From NCBI RefSeq assembly GCF_937616625.2, contig NC_065571.1, forward strand, positions 23,138,201 to 23,202,200: a stretch of 64,000 nucleotides of DNA. The letters are read 5' to 3'. Under the pieces are notes generated by a model. It saw only the letters and a list, made by a program, of their open reading frames with translations, did no database searches and had not been told where the DNA came from. The stretch's first letter is position 1; every line of letters begins with the position of its first letter. This stretch comes from Mercurialis annua (lineage: Eukaryota; Streptophyta; Magnoliopsida; Malpighiales; Euphorbiaceae). Made by a program: the position numbers and the translations under genes. Below are positions 49,438 to 61,257 of this stretch, in pieces.

Positions 49438-50680
49438 GGAAGTTGAGCGTAATGCTAGACGTTTGCAGACTGACGAGAGACAGTCAATCTTGTTAGTTGA
49501 AATGTCAATGAAAGGACCAGCAAAAGATTGGTTTCGGCGTATAATTCAACCTACGATGAATCAAATGACCTGGGCAGAGTTTGTTAATCGGTACAGAGAA
49601 TTTGATCTGCCATTTTCTGTGACCGAGATTTATCGAGATCAATTGCTGAATTTGAGAAGAGGAAATAGGTCAGTGCAAGAATATGTGACAGAGTTCACTA
49701 GGTTGGGAAGATTTGCACCTGATTTGATGGCTGATCCAGCAAGGGAGAATGCGAGTTTTATTAAGGGTTTAGGACCCGAGTTTATTAGCCTTGTTTTTGA
49801 TGTGAACCGAGATTTGATCCAGCTGATAGACAGTGCACGTCAGATGGAGACATCGTTGGTACAGTTTGGCAGAATTGTAAATTCTACTGCACCAGTGTCG
49901 ACAAGGAGTGATCAAGTTGGTGCGACAGCCAATACACAAATGTGGTTTAATCCAAGTGGTTTTACTGGACCGCGACGTAAAAATTTTAAAGGGAAGAGTA
50001 ATAAGCGTTTCAATACCCCTGGAGCTAGTTCAAGTGGATGTAGCTCAGGAAGTTCTGGAGTTTTAACTCCATATTGCCAGAATTGTCGGAGGAGACACTA
50101 TGGAGTGTGTCATCTTGCTCCAGGAGCGTGCTTTGTTTGTGGCCAACCAGGCCATTATGCAAGACAGTGTCCGATGTCAGGAGCACAAGGGTCTGCTGCC
50201 AGTGTTGCTCAACCTTTTCAGCAGCAGCGGAGACCTATGTTTCCGGCAGCATCTGGGCAAAATCAAACTAGTAGTACATTTACTAGTCAGAGAGGAAGAG
50301 GTTTTGGTAATAATCGAGGGGGAGGAAGAAATGGTGGAGGAAGAGGTACTGGTCAGTACTCTCAAGCGGAGGGGAGTCAAGCCAGGGTGTTTGCACTAAA
50401 CCCACAAGAGGCTCAAGCCTCTAATGCAGTTGTGCAAGGTATTTTTACTATAGCTTCTATGGATTCTTTAGTATTATTTGATCCGGGTGAAACACATTCA
50501 TTTGTTTCACCGAGTTTTGCGATTAAGATGGGAAAGCAACCCGCTTACTTGCAAAATCCATTATCAGTAGCCACGCCAATGGGTGAAAGTATGGATGTGT
50601 ACATAGTTTATTCGTCTTGTCCTGTGAATGTTCAAGGAGTTGCTTGCCGATCTAATTTTGCTAGAAGTACTAGCATTTGA
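49438..50680 (+). pseudogene. Chromovirus gag C-part, zinc knuckle and protease (copy 2)
   Basis: Collinear with 41008-42250, with the same CCHC knuckle, the same altered protease site (DPGET) and the same terminal frame shift (TGA 50678-50680). It differs by a few residues: IIQP for ITQP, NRYR for NLYR, TEIY for TESY, VFDV for VSDV, and SGQNQ for SEQGQ. Confidence 0.9.
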
Positions 50681-51005
50681 TGTTATATTAGGTATGGATT
50701 GGTTAGCTCGACATTATGCGAGTGTGGATTGTCGCGAGAAGTTAGTGACATTCAATACCCCTGGAATTGAGGTGGTTTCACTTCAAAGTGAAAAATTAAA
50801 ATCCACTGCTAGCATAATCTCAGCTATGAAAGCTCAACGAATGGTGAGAAAAAGATGTCAAGCATTCTTGGCTATTGTGCTGGATACAGAGAAAGCTCAA
50901 GGAACTGTACAGAATGTACCGGTGGTAATGGAGTATCAAGATGTTTTTCCAGACGAATTACCGGGATTACCACCAGATAGGGAGATAGAGCCTGTATTTA
51001 GTTAG
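50628..51005 (+). pseudogene. Chromovirus protease C-part and linker (copy 2)
   Basis: The protein is identical to the copy at 42198-42575 and carries both flanking frame shifts (end TAG 51003-51005). Confidence 0.9.
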
Positions 51006-53830
51006 CTCCTGGTACCAAACCGATATCAATACCTCCTTATCGGATGGCGCCAGTAGAGTTAAAGGAACTAAAAGATCAACTAGAGGAACTACTTAATTGT
51101 GGTTTTATCAGACCAAGTGTTTCACCATGGGGAGCACCGGTTTTATTTGTTAAAAAGAAGGACGGATCATTTCGGCTCTGTATAGATTACAGACAGTTGA
51201 ACAAAGTTACAATCAAGAACAAGTACCCATTGCCAAGAATTGATGATTTGTTCGATCAACTGCAAGGAACAAGGTACGTTTCTAAGATTGACTTGCGATC
51301 AGGATACCATCAGTTAAAGATCCGAGAGGATGATGTTTCGAAAACTGTTTTTAGGACTCGGTATGGTCACTACGAGTTCCTAGTTATGTCATTTGGATTG
51401 ACGAACGCACCAGCGGCTTTCATGGATTTGATGAATAGGATATTCAAACCATTCTTGGATCAGTTTGTAATTGTTTTCATTGATGATATTTTGATCTACT
51501 CGCGTAGGGAGGAGGAGCATGCACATCATTTGCGCATAGTTCTTCAGATATTGAGGGAGCATCAATTGTACGCCAAATTTTCAAAGTATGAATTTTGGTT
51601 AGAAGAAGTGGCATTTTTGGGACATGTTGTGTCTCAAAGTGGAATCAAAGTAGATACAAAGAAGATTGAAGCGGTTGTGGAATGGAAACGACCAACTTCG
51701 GTGACTGAAATTCGTAGTTTCCTTGGTTTAGCAGGATACTACAGAAGATTTGTGCAAGATTTCTCAAAAATCTCTGCGCCATTGACGAAGTTAACTCAGA
51801 AGAATGCAAAGTACGAATGGACAGAAAAATGCGATAACAGTTTTCAGAAACTGAAGGAGTGTATAATGCCAGCTCCAGTGTTAGCATTACCGAAAGGTAT
51901 TGAAGGATTCACTGTTTACTGTGATGCTTCAAGGGTTGGTTTAGGATGTGTTTTAATGCAACATGGACGAGTAATAGCTTACGCTTCTCGCCAACTGAAA
52001 AAGCATGAAATAAACTATCCTACTCATGACCTGGAATTAGCAGCAGTAATTTTTGCATTGAAAATCTGGAGACATTACTTGTACGGTGCAACGTGCGAGA
52101 TATTCACGGATCATAAAAGTTTGAGGTATATCTTTGATCAACGTGAATTGAATCTCAGACAGAGGAGGTGGCTAGAGTTGCTTAAGGACTATGATTGCAC
52201 TATACAGTATCATCCGGGTAAAGCCAATATGGTGGTTGATGCGCTAAGCAGGAAGTGTGCAGGAAGTTTAGCACACGTTACAACAGAGTGGCGAAGGCCA
52301 TTGATCAAAGAGATCTATACGATGTTCAGTCAGAACATCAGATTTGAAGTTTCTTATCTTGGAAGCTTGATAGCCCAATTAAGTGTGCGACCAACTCTAA
52401 TCGACAGGATTAGGGAGCTACAAGGTGAAGATCCTCAACTAAAGCGTGTAATGGATGAAGTAGAGAAAGGAAAGTGTCAAGACTTCAGTGTTATTAACGG
52501 AACACTGAAGTATGGTACCAGATTGTGTGTACTAGATGTTGAAAATTTAAGGCAAAAGATCATGGAAGAGACCCATGGATCAACTTATAGTATTCATCCG
52601 GGTTCTACCAAGATGTATAGAGATATTAAGGAGATGTACTGGTGGAACGGAATGAAGCGAGATATAGCAGAATTTGTAGCAAGCTGTCCAGTGTGTCAGC
52701 AAGTTAAGCTTGAACACCAAAGGCCATATGGATTTTTACAACCCCTACCCATACCAGAGTGGAAGTGGGAGAGGATTACAATGGACTTTGTGGTTGGATT
52801 GCCTAAGACGCAGAAAGGTTTTGATTCTATATGGGTTATAGTGGATCGTCTGACGAAGTCGGCCCACTTTGCACCTATTAAGATATCATATACCGCGGCG
52901 AAATTGGCACAAGTATATATTGACAAGATAGTCAGTTTACATGGAATTCCTGTGTCAATAGTTTCAGATAGAGGTTCAGTATTTACCTCTAGATTTTGGG
53001 GAAGTTTGCAAGAAGCGATGGGAACGCGGCTAGATTTTAGTACCGCATTTCATCCGTAAACTGATGGACAGTCTGAAAGGACTATTCAGACCATGGAAGA
53101 TATGCTTCGACTGTGTGTACTGGATTTTGGAGGTAGTTGAGATGTGTATTTTCCATTAGTAGAGTTCTCATACAACAACATCTATCATTCCAGTATCGAA
53201 ATGGCTCCATATGAGGCATTATACGGTCGTAAGTGTCGATCTCCTATCTGTTGGGAGGAAGTAGGAGAAAGAAAATTGACAGGAGCAGAGATAATCCAAA
53301 TTACCTCATAGAAGGTACCATTAATTAAGCAGCGGTTGGAAACTGCTTTTAGTCGCCAGAAAAGTTATGCGGATCCAAAGAGAAAAGAGATAGAGTTTCA
53401 AGTTGGTGACTATGTCTTTCTAAAAGTATCACCAATGAAGGGTGTTATTCGTTTTGGAAAGAGAGGCAAGTTATCTCCAAGATATGTGGGACCATATGAG
53501 ATTATAGAACGCATCGGAGCGGTAGCATACAAATTAGATCTACCGCCAGACATGTCACAAGTTCATCCGGTGTTTCACATATCGATGCTGCAAAAATATA
53601 TCGCAGATCCTTCTCATGTGATTCAACCACAAGCTGTGGAGGTTAACGAGGAACTTTCTTACGAGGAGCAGCCTGTTGAGATAGTGGATACTCAACTGCG
53701 AAAACTTCGTACTAAAGAGATTCCTATGGTGAAAGTGCTGTGGAGAAATCATTCTGTAGAAGAGTGTACGTGGGAGACGGAGGCAGATATGCGTCAGCGC
53801 TATCCTTACCTATTTTTACAAGGTACGTAG
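51006..53830 (+). pseudogene. pol: Chromovirus RT, RNase H, integrase and chromodomain (copy 2)
   Basis: Collinear with 42576-45400, with the shared stops TAA 53057-53059 and TAG 53309-53311. It has one further stop, TGA 53138-53140, where copy 1 has tryptophan (GGSWDVYF). Two conservative residue changes lie in the RT/RNase H part (threonine to methionine near 51866, valine to isoleucine near 52010). The FIDD box and the integrase aspartates are kept. The extra stop arose after the duplication. Confidence 0.93.
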
Positions 53831-53861
53831 TTCTTATTGAAATTCGAGGACGAATTTTAAT

Positions 53862-53874
53862 AAGGTGGGGAGAA
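53862..53874 (+). promoter_or_regulatory. Polypurine tract before LTR3
   Basis: AAGGTGGGGAGAA immediately before TGTAATACCCC, identical to that before LTR2. Confidence 0.85.
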
Positions 53875-56383
53875 TGTAATACCCCGTAAAATTAAAGGAT
53901 TAAATTATTCCACGTATGGAATAATTTATAGGACCGGGAGAACGTAAATTAAATTTAAGGATAAATTTAATTTATAGTATCTCCGGAAATATAAAATAGT
54001 TATAGAAGTTAAAATATAAAATTTGGATATTTATATTTTAACTAACGGGAATTAAGAAATGCTTATAAATTAAAATAGGATAATTTATAAGTCCCGTGTG
54101 AATATTTTTGGAGTCAATATTCACGAAATATTTTTAGAAAGTTACCCATAAAATTTTATAGAATTTGGAGATAGAAATTTTATTAAGTGGGTCTAATTTA
54201 GCCCTAATAAATCTTTAATGATTTATTAAAAATAAAATATAAGTCCCGTGAGAATAAAAATTACGTTTTTATTCTAATTATGAATTATGGAATTCGTGGT
54301 TAAAATTTCATAAAATTTGGAGTTCGTTGTCCGTTTTAGTTACGGACGAATATTTAAGAATTTGGGTTAAAGTAACGCGTGAATACCTAGGGACTAGTTT
54401 GACATTTTGCCAAACTATATATATCTATTTGAATTCAAAAGAATTCATTGCAACAAAAACCTAAAACATTAGGTTATAAGCTTCAGAGAACGGCGATTGC
54501 GACGGCGACGGTAGGTTCGACGGTTTCGATCCAATTTCTCGTTTCTAACTCAAATTTCTTCGGTAATCCATTAATAATCGAAGTTATAAACGTTATTTTG
54601 AATTTGGATATATAGAAAATGGATTATATTCGAATATATAACGGCTACCGTATCGAATCGAATGTATACGTAATGATTTTACATTCCAATAGTGAAAATG
54701 GATAGATTGGTATTTGTATATGCGTTTTGGATCGAAAAATGGGTATAGCTCGACGGAAATTGGCCCGGGAACGGAGTTCCCGTGGCTGTGCGGCACAGCC
54801 ACTGTGCGTCGCATAGTGACTGTGCGCACACATAGCCCGACTGTGCGAGCGCACAGTCACCTGTGCGGACGCACAGGGACACTGTGCGGGCGCACAGTGT
54901 CCTGTGCGGGCTCACAGGGCCTCGCGCCAGCGCGCTTTTCCGACGTGCTTTCGCACGTCGGGTTCCGAACCAACGAATTTTGAACAATTTTGAACGGTAC
55001 GTTCGATAAGGACTAAAAGAACTTGGACGTTTAAGGAAGTTCGATTAATTAAAACTTAGAGACGTTTTAATTAGATTCTCTATTAATCAAAGTGATTAAT
55101 AGTTAGAGGACTATGAGTTGAGATTAAGATTGAATATAGACTAGATATGTTATATATCTAGTAATGTTAGTATAGTCTATTCTTTTGAGTTAGAATTCAT
55201 ATTGCAATTGTGTTTAATAATTGTTTTCTAACTAGATCGACGAGCAAGCAAGTTACCGGACCAGGAAAGTAGAGGGTGACCGAGAACTGTTTTGTGGATA
55301 ACGGTTTTGTGAGTTTGCATATTTACTTTTGAATATTGATGCCAAAACATTTATAACTAAAAATGTGTTTGAAATTGCATTGCATAGAGTCGATTTGAAA
55401 CCAATATATAGATCCACTGGAACGTGCTATCTATTGGGCAACAACAGAACTGTGTGATCACCGGTCTTAATAAAACATTTCATTGCATACTTGTTGGGTT
55501 CTTTGGCCAGATGCTTGCAAAGCGGCCTAGACCTAACAGGTTATCCTGGGGAGCCAGTAATTCAATTTACGGCCCAGCAAACCTTACACAGAGATAAGAT
55601 GATTGTGATAACATAAGTTCACATTTCATCTTGTGTTAAACAAGAGAGCACGAACTGTGACATTAATCACAGTTAAGCAAATGGGGTTTCTCTTAGGGTT
55701 TCATTTGGATCAGTTATTTGTCTGCACAAAGTGTGTTTACATGCAATTTCTGCTTTTACTAATATGCTTGAGTAACTATGTGAATTCACTCATATTTGAC
55801 CCCGTTGATTTCCCTTTTCACAGGTAAATGATATTTTGACGTGACAAGACTTCCAATTCTTTCTCTGGAAGTTGTAACTAAATAAAGGTCACTCTAGAGC
55901 TGCAGTGTAGTTCTAGATCCGAATAGTAGTTCAATTGTAAATGCTTTAACTCTGATATGAAACTACTGTCAGTATCATTTTAGGACAAAAGCATGTTTTT
56001 ATAATAAGGGCTTTTGCGAGTTGTTTATAAGAAACTGGGTTTTGATAAAAGCTTTGTGAATAATTATTTGGCATGCTTAAACCGGTTATCTAATATGATT
56101 ACTGGTTTGTACCGCTGGCATTGTTTTCAGACAGGGTTGTGTCAAGATGTGTGTAGTGTACACTTATTACCCTAAGTCCAGTAATGCAATTGTATGGTTT
56201 TGATTTCACGTTTATCTGAAGGTTTTCAAATACTTGTGAAAAGAGACTGAGACCTTTTATGTTTTCAAAACGCAAAATGTTTTTACTGTTTTTCCTAGGC
56301 TTGCTACGGGTTTCGGAACAACCATTCCCATTCCCTAGCGCCGGTCTCGACACGAGTTTCTAGGCGGAAATCGGGTCGTGACA
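53875..56383 (+). repeat. LTR3 of the chromovirus composite
   Basis: 2509 bp, TGTAATACCCC to GGGTCGTGACA, followed by AAACA of the satellite. No Mutator-like insertion: GTTTTCAAAT occurs once at 56222-56231. It retains about 450 bp (about 54820-55265) missing from LTR1 and LTR2, including a long GC-rich hairpin array, so it best represents the original LTR. TATA box at 54416-54424. Open frames at 54593-54987, 55633 and 56099 are LTR sequence. Confidence 0.93.
54785..54960. repeat. GC-rich CTGTGCG...CGCACAG hairpin array in LTR3
   Basis: About nine consecutive inverted repeats of 16-20 bp. Examples: GACTGTGCGAGCGCACAGTC (54839), CCTGTGCGGACGCACAGG (about 54860), CACTGTGCGGGCGCACAGTG (about 54880), CCTGTGCGGGCTCACAGG (about 54901), then CGACGTGCTTTCGCACGTCG (54941). 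The core GTGCG/CGCAC is constant. The outer bases change from unit to unit but stay complementary (GA/TC, C/G, CA/TG). LTR1 and LTR2 keep only two or three units. Confidence 0.88.
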
Positions 56384-56764
56384 AAACATTTACAAACTTT
56401 ATGAAACAAATCCAAACATGCCAACTTTTTAGCGATTTAAGCCAAATGTTTACAAGTTTTACGAAACAAATCCAAACGTTTCACCTCTTTTGCAATTTAA
56501 GCCAAACGTTTGCAAAGGTTATGAAACTAAACCAAACCTTTCCCCTTTTTAGCAATTTAAGCCAAACGTTTACAAAGGTTACGAAACAAATCCAAACGTG
56601 TCACCTTTTTAGCAATTTAAGCCAAACATTTACAAACGTTATGAAACAAATCCAAACGTTTAACCTTTTTAACGATTTAAGCCAAACGTTTACAAACATT
56701 ACGAAACAAATACAAATGTTTCACATTTTTAGCGATTTAAGCCGAAGGTTTACAAGTGTTACGA

Positions 56765-57560
56765 AACAAAACCATACGTTTGAAACGTTCTGAAACAAAT
56801 CCAAACATTTCACCTTTTTAGCAATTTAAGCCAAACGTTTACAAACGTTATGATACAAATCCATGCTTTTTCACCTTTTTAGCAATTTAAGCCAAACGTT
56901 TACAAACGTTTTGAAATTTCAAACGTTTCACCTTTTTAGCTATTTTAGCCAAACGTTTACAAACGTTTCGAAACAAAATCCAAACGGTTCACCTTTTTAG
57001 CGATTTAAGCCATATGCTTACAAACGTTAGGAAACAAATCCAAACGTTTCGACTTTTTAGCAAATTAAGCTAAACGTTTCGACACAAATCCAACGTTTCC
57101 CCTTTTAGCGATATACGACAAACCTTTACAAACGTTACGAAACAAAACCAAACTTTTAAAACGTTATGAAAGAAATCCAAACGTTTCACATTTTTAGCGA
57201 TTTAAGCCAAACCCTTACAAACGTTACGAAACAAAACCAACCGCTTCACCTTTTTAGCAATTTAAGCCAAACATTTACAAACGTTACGAAACAAATCCAA
57301 GCATTTCACCTTTTTTGCAATTTAAGCCAAACGTTTACAAACATTCCGAAACAAATTCAAGCGTTTCACCTTTTTAGTAATTTAAACCAAACGTTTACAA
57401 ACGTTACGAAACAAATCCAAGCGTTTCACCTTTTAAGCAATTTAAGCCAAACGTTTACAAACATTACGAAAAAAATTTAAACGTTCCACCTATTTAGTGA
57501 TTTAAGCTGAACGTTTACAAACGTTACGAAACAAAACCAAACATTTCACCTTTTTAGCAA
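56765..57560 (+). repeat. Satellite multi-monomer module, copy 3
   Basis: Same order of irregular monomers as 21130-21860 and 35930-36700, with AAATTTCAAAC at 56914, a shortened monomer at about 57080-57110 and a CCCTTACAAACG monomer at about 57210. Confidence 0.6.
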
Positions 57561-59269
57561 TTTAAGCCATACGTTTACAAACGTCACGAAACAAATCTAA
57601 ACGTTTCCTCATTTTAGCAATTTAAGCCAACGTTTAAAACGTTACAAAACAAATCCAAACATTTCCTGATTATTAGCAATTGAAGCCACACGTTTACAAA
57701 CGTTACAAAACAAATCCAAACGTTTCACCTTTTTAATGATTTAAGCCAAATGTTTACAAACGCTACGAAACAAATCCAGATGTTTCACCTTTTTAGCGAT
57801 TTAAGCCAAACGTTTACAAAGGTTATGAAATAAATCCAAGCGTTTAACTTTTTTAGCAATTTAAGCCAAACGTTTACAATCGTTACAAAACAAATCCAAG
57901 AGTTTAAGCTTTTAAGCAATTTAAGCCAAACGTTTACAAACTTTACGAAACAAATCAAATCATTTCACCTTTTTAGCAATTTAGGCCAAACGTTTACATA
58001 CGTTTTGAAACAAATCCAATCGTTTCATCTTTTTAGCAATTTAATCCGAACGTATACATACGTTACGAAACAAATCCAAACGTTTTTTAGTTATTTAAGA
58101 CAAACGTTCACAAATGATACAAAATAAATCTAAATGTTTCACCTTTTTAGCGATTTAAGCCAAACATATACAAATGTTACGAAACAAAACCAAACGTTTC
58201 ACCTTTTTAGCAATTTAAGCCAAAAGTTTATAAAATGTTAGGAAACAAATCCAAACGTTTCGCCTTTTTGGCAATTTAAGTCAAACGTTTCACCTTTTTA
58301 GCGATTTAAGCCAAACGTTTCCAAATGTTACGAAACAAAACCAAACGTTTAAAACATTTCGAAACAAATCCAAACGTTTCACATTTTTAGCAATATAAGC
58401 CATACTTTTAGAAACATTACCAAACAAATCCAAGCGTTTCACCTTTTTAGCAATTTAAGCCAAATGTTTACAAATGTTGCGAAACAAATCCAAGCGTTTC
58501 ACCTTTTTAGCAGTTCAAGCCAAACGTTTACAAACGTTCCGAAACAAATTCAAGGGTTTCACCTTTTTTGTAATTTAAGCCAAACGTTTAAAAACGTTAC
58601 GAAACAACTCCAAGCGTTTCACCATTTTAGCAATTTAAGCCAAACGTTTACAAACACTACGAAACAAATCCAAATGTTTCACCTTTTTAGCGATTTAAGC
58701 CGAATGCTTATAAATGTTACGGAACAAAACCAAACGTTTCACCTTTTTAGAAATTTAAGCCAAAGGTTTACAAACGTTACGAAACAAATCCAAGCATTTC
58801 AAATTTTTAGCAATTTAAGCCAAACGTTTATAAACGTAACGAAACATATCCAATCGTTTCACGTTTTTAGCAATTTAAACGAAATGTTTAAAACTTTACG
58901 TAACAAATCCAAACTTTTCACATTTTTAGCAATTATGCCAAACGTTTACAAACGTTACGAAACAAATCTAAACATTTCACCATTTTAGCGATTTAAACAA
59001 ACGTTTACAAACGTTACAAAACAAATCCAAACGTTTCACCCTTTTAACGATTTAAGCCGAACGATTACAAATGTTACAAAACAAAACCAAATGTTACACC
59101 TTTTTTACGATTTAAGACAAACGTTTTAAAACGTTACAAATCAATTCCAAACGTTTCGCCTTTTTAGCGATTTAAGCCAAACGTTATAAACGTTAGGAAA
59201 AAAATAAAAATGTTTCACCTTTTTAGCGAATTAAGCCAAACGTTTACAAAAGTTACGAAACAAATCCAA

Positions 59270-60263
59270 ACGTGTCACCTTTTTAGCGATTTAAGCCAAA
59301 CGTTTCAAAGGTTACGAAACAAATCCAAACGTGTCACCTTTTTTAGCAATTTAAGCAGAACTCTTACAAATGTTACGAAACAAATCCAAATGTTTCACCT
59401 TTTTAGCGATTTAAGCCAAACGTTTTCAAACGTTATGAAACAAATCCAAACGTTTCCCCTTTTTAGCGATATAAACCAAACATTTACAAATGTTACGAAA
59501 CAAATACAAACGTTCCACATTTTTAGCGATTTAAGCCGAAGGTTTATAAACGTTACGAAACAAAACCAAACATTTAAAACGTTACGAAATAAATCCAAAC
59601 GTTTTAGATTTTTAGCAAATTCAGCCAAACGTTTACAAACGTTACGAAACAAATCCAAGCGTTTCACCTTTTTAGCAATTTAAGCCAAGCGTTTACAAAC
59701 GTCACCAAATTTCAAACGTTTAACCTTTTTAGCGATTTAAGCCAAATGTTTACGAACATTACGAAACAAATCCAAACGTTTCACCTATTTAGCAATTTAA
59801 GCCAAACGTTTACAAACCTTACAAAACAAATCCAAGGGTTTCGCCTTTATAGCAATTTAAACCAAACATTATGAAAGAAATCGAAACGTTTCCCCTTTTT
59901 AGGAATTTAAGCCAAACGTTAACAAACGTTACAACACAAAATCAAAATTTTAAAACGTTACGAAACAAATCCAAACGTTTCACATTTTTAGCGATTTAAG
60001 CTAAACCCTTACAAACATAACGAAATAAAACCAAGCGTTTCACCTTTTTAGCAATTTAAGCCAAACGTTTACAAACGTTACGAAACAAATCCAAGCGTTT
60101 CACATTTTTAGCAATTTAAGCAAAACGTATACAAACATTCCGAACAAATTCAAGCGTTTCACCGTTTTAGTAATTTAAGCCGAACATTTACAAACGTTAC
60201 CAAACAAATCCAGGCGTTTCCCCTTTTTAGCAATTTAAGCCAAACGTTACGAAACAAATCCAA
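59270..60263 (+). repeat. 994-bp satellite duplication, first copy
   Basis: CGTTTCAAAG at 59301 and GTCACCAAAT at 59701 recur at 60295 and 60695, both exactly 994 bp later. Monomer-specific variants agree throughout (AGCAGAAC monomer, GAAGGTTTATAAACG, ATTTCAGCC). Confidence 0.8.
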
Positions 60264-61257
60264 ACGTTTCACCTTTTTAGCGATTTAAGCTAAACGTTTC
60301 AAAGGTTGTGAAACAAATCCAAAACGTGTCGCCTTTTTAGCAATTGAAGCAGAACGCTTACAAATGTTACGAAACAAATCCAAATGTTTCACCTTTTTAA
60401 CGATTTAAGCCAAACATTTACAAACGTTATGAAATAAATCCAAACGTTTCCCCTTTTTAGCGATATAAGTCATACATTTACAAATGTTACGAAACAAATA
60501 CAAACGTTCCATATTTTTAGCGATTTAAGCCGAAGGTTTATAAACGTTACGAAACAAAACCAAACGTTTAAAACGTTACGAAATAAATCCGAACGTTTTA
60601 GCTTTTTAGCAATTTCAGCCAAACGTTTACAAACGTTACGAAACAAATCCAAGCATTTCACCTTTTTAGCAATTTAAGCCAAGCGTTTACAAACGTCACC
60701 AAATTTCAAACGTTTAACCTTTTTAGCTATTTAAGCCAAATGTTTACGAACATTACGAAACAAATCCAAACGTTTCACCTATTTAGCAATTTAAGCCAAA
60801 CGTTTACAAACCTTACAAAACAAATCCAAAGGTTTCGCCTTTATTGCAATTTAAACCAAACGTTTATAAACGTTATGAAAGAAATCGAAACGTTTCACCT
60901 TTTTTGGAATTTAAGCCAAACATTAACAAACGTTACAAAACAAAATCAAAAGTTTGAAACGTTACGAAACAAATCCAAACGTTTCACATTTTTAGCTATT
61001 TAAGCTAAACCCTTACAAACATAACGAAATAAAACCAAGCGTTTCACCTTTTTAGCAATTTAAGCCAAACGTTTACAAACGTTACGAAACAAATCCAAGC
61101 GTTTAACATTTTTAGCAATTTAAGCAAAACGTATACAAGTGTTCAGAACAAATTCAAGCGTTTCATTATTTTAGTAATTTAAGCCGAACATTTACAAACG
61201 TTACCAAACAAATCCAGGCGTTTCACCTTTTTAGCAATTTAAGCCAAACGTTTACAA
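60264..61257 (+). repeat. 994-bp satellite duplication, second copy
   Basis: Collinear with the preceding unit, with a few percent of differences by eye. The end is approximate. Confidence 0.8.

Larger units (their letters stand above)
37010..56383 (+). mobile_element. Tandem Ty3/gypsy chromovirus composite (LTR-internal-LTR-internal-LTR)
   Basis: Three LTRs (37010-40302, 45445-48732, 53875-56383) enclose two internal regions of about 5.14 kb. The outer flanks are AAACG (37005-37009) and AAACA (56384-56388), a 5-bp target duplication in satellite with one mismatch, so the composite began as a single insertion. The domain order is gag, zinc knuckle, protease, RT, RNase H, integrase and a chromodomain-like tail, which marks a chromovirus. 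Long LTRs and a tRNA-Met site fit the Tekay/Del group (inference). Both internal regions share five disabling lesions. The repeat step is 8430 bp in the internal part, so the duplication followed inactivation. Confidence 0.93.

Noticed and set aside
58464..58988. A 174-codon open frame in the satellite
   Set aside because: Same explanation as for the other satellite frames; it drifts into a different frame of the repeat at its end.
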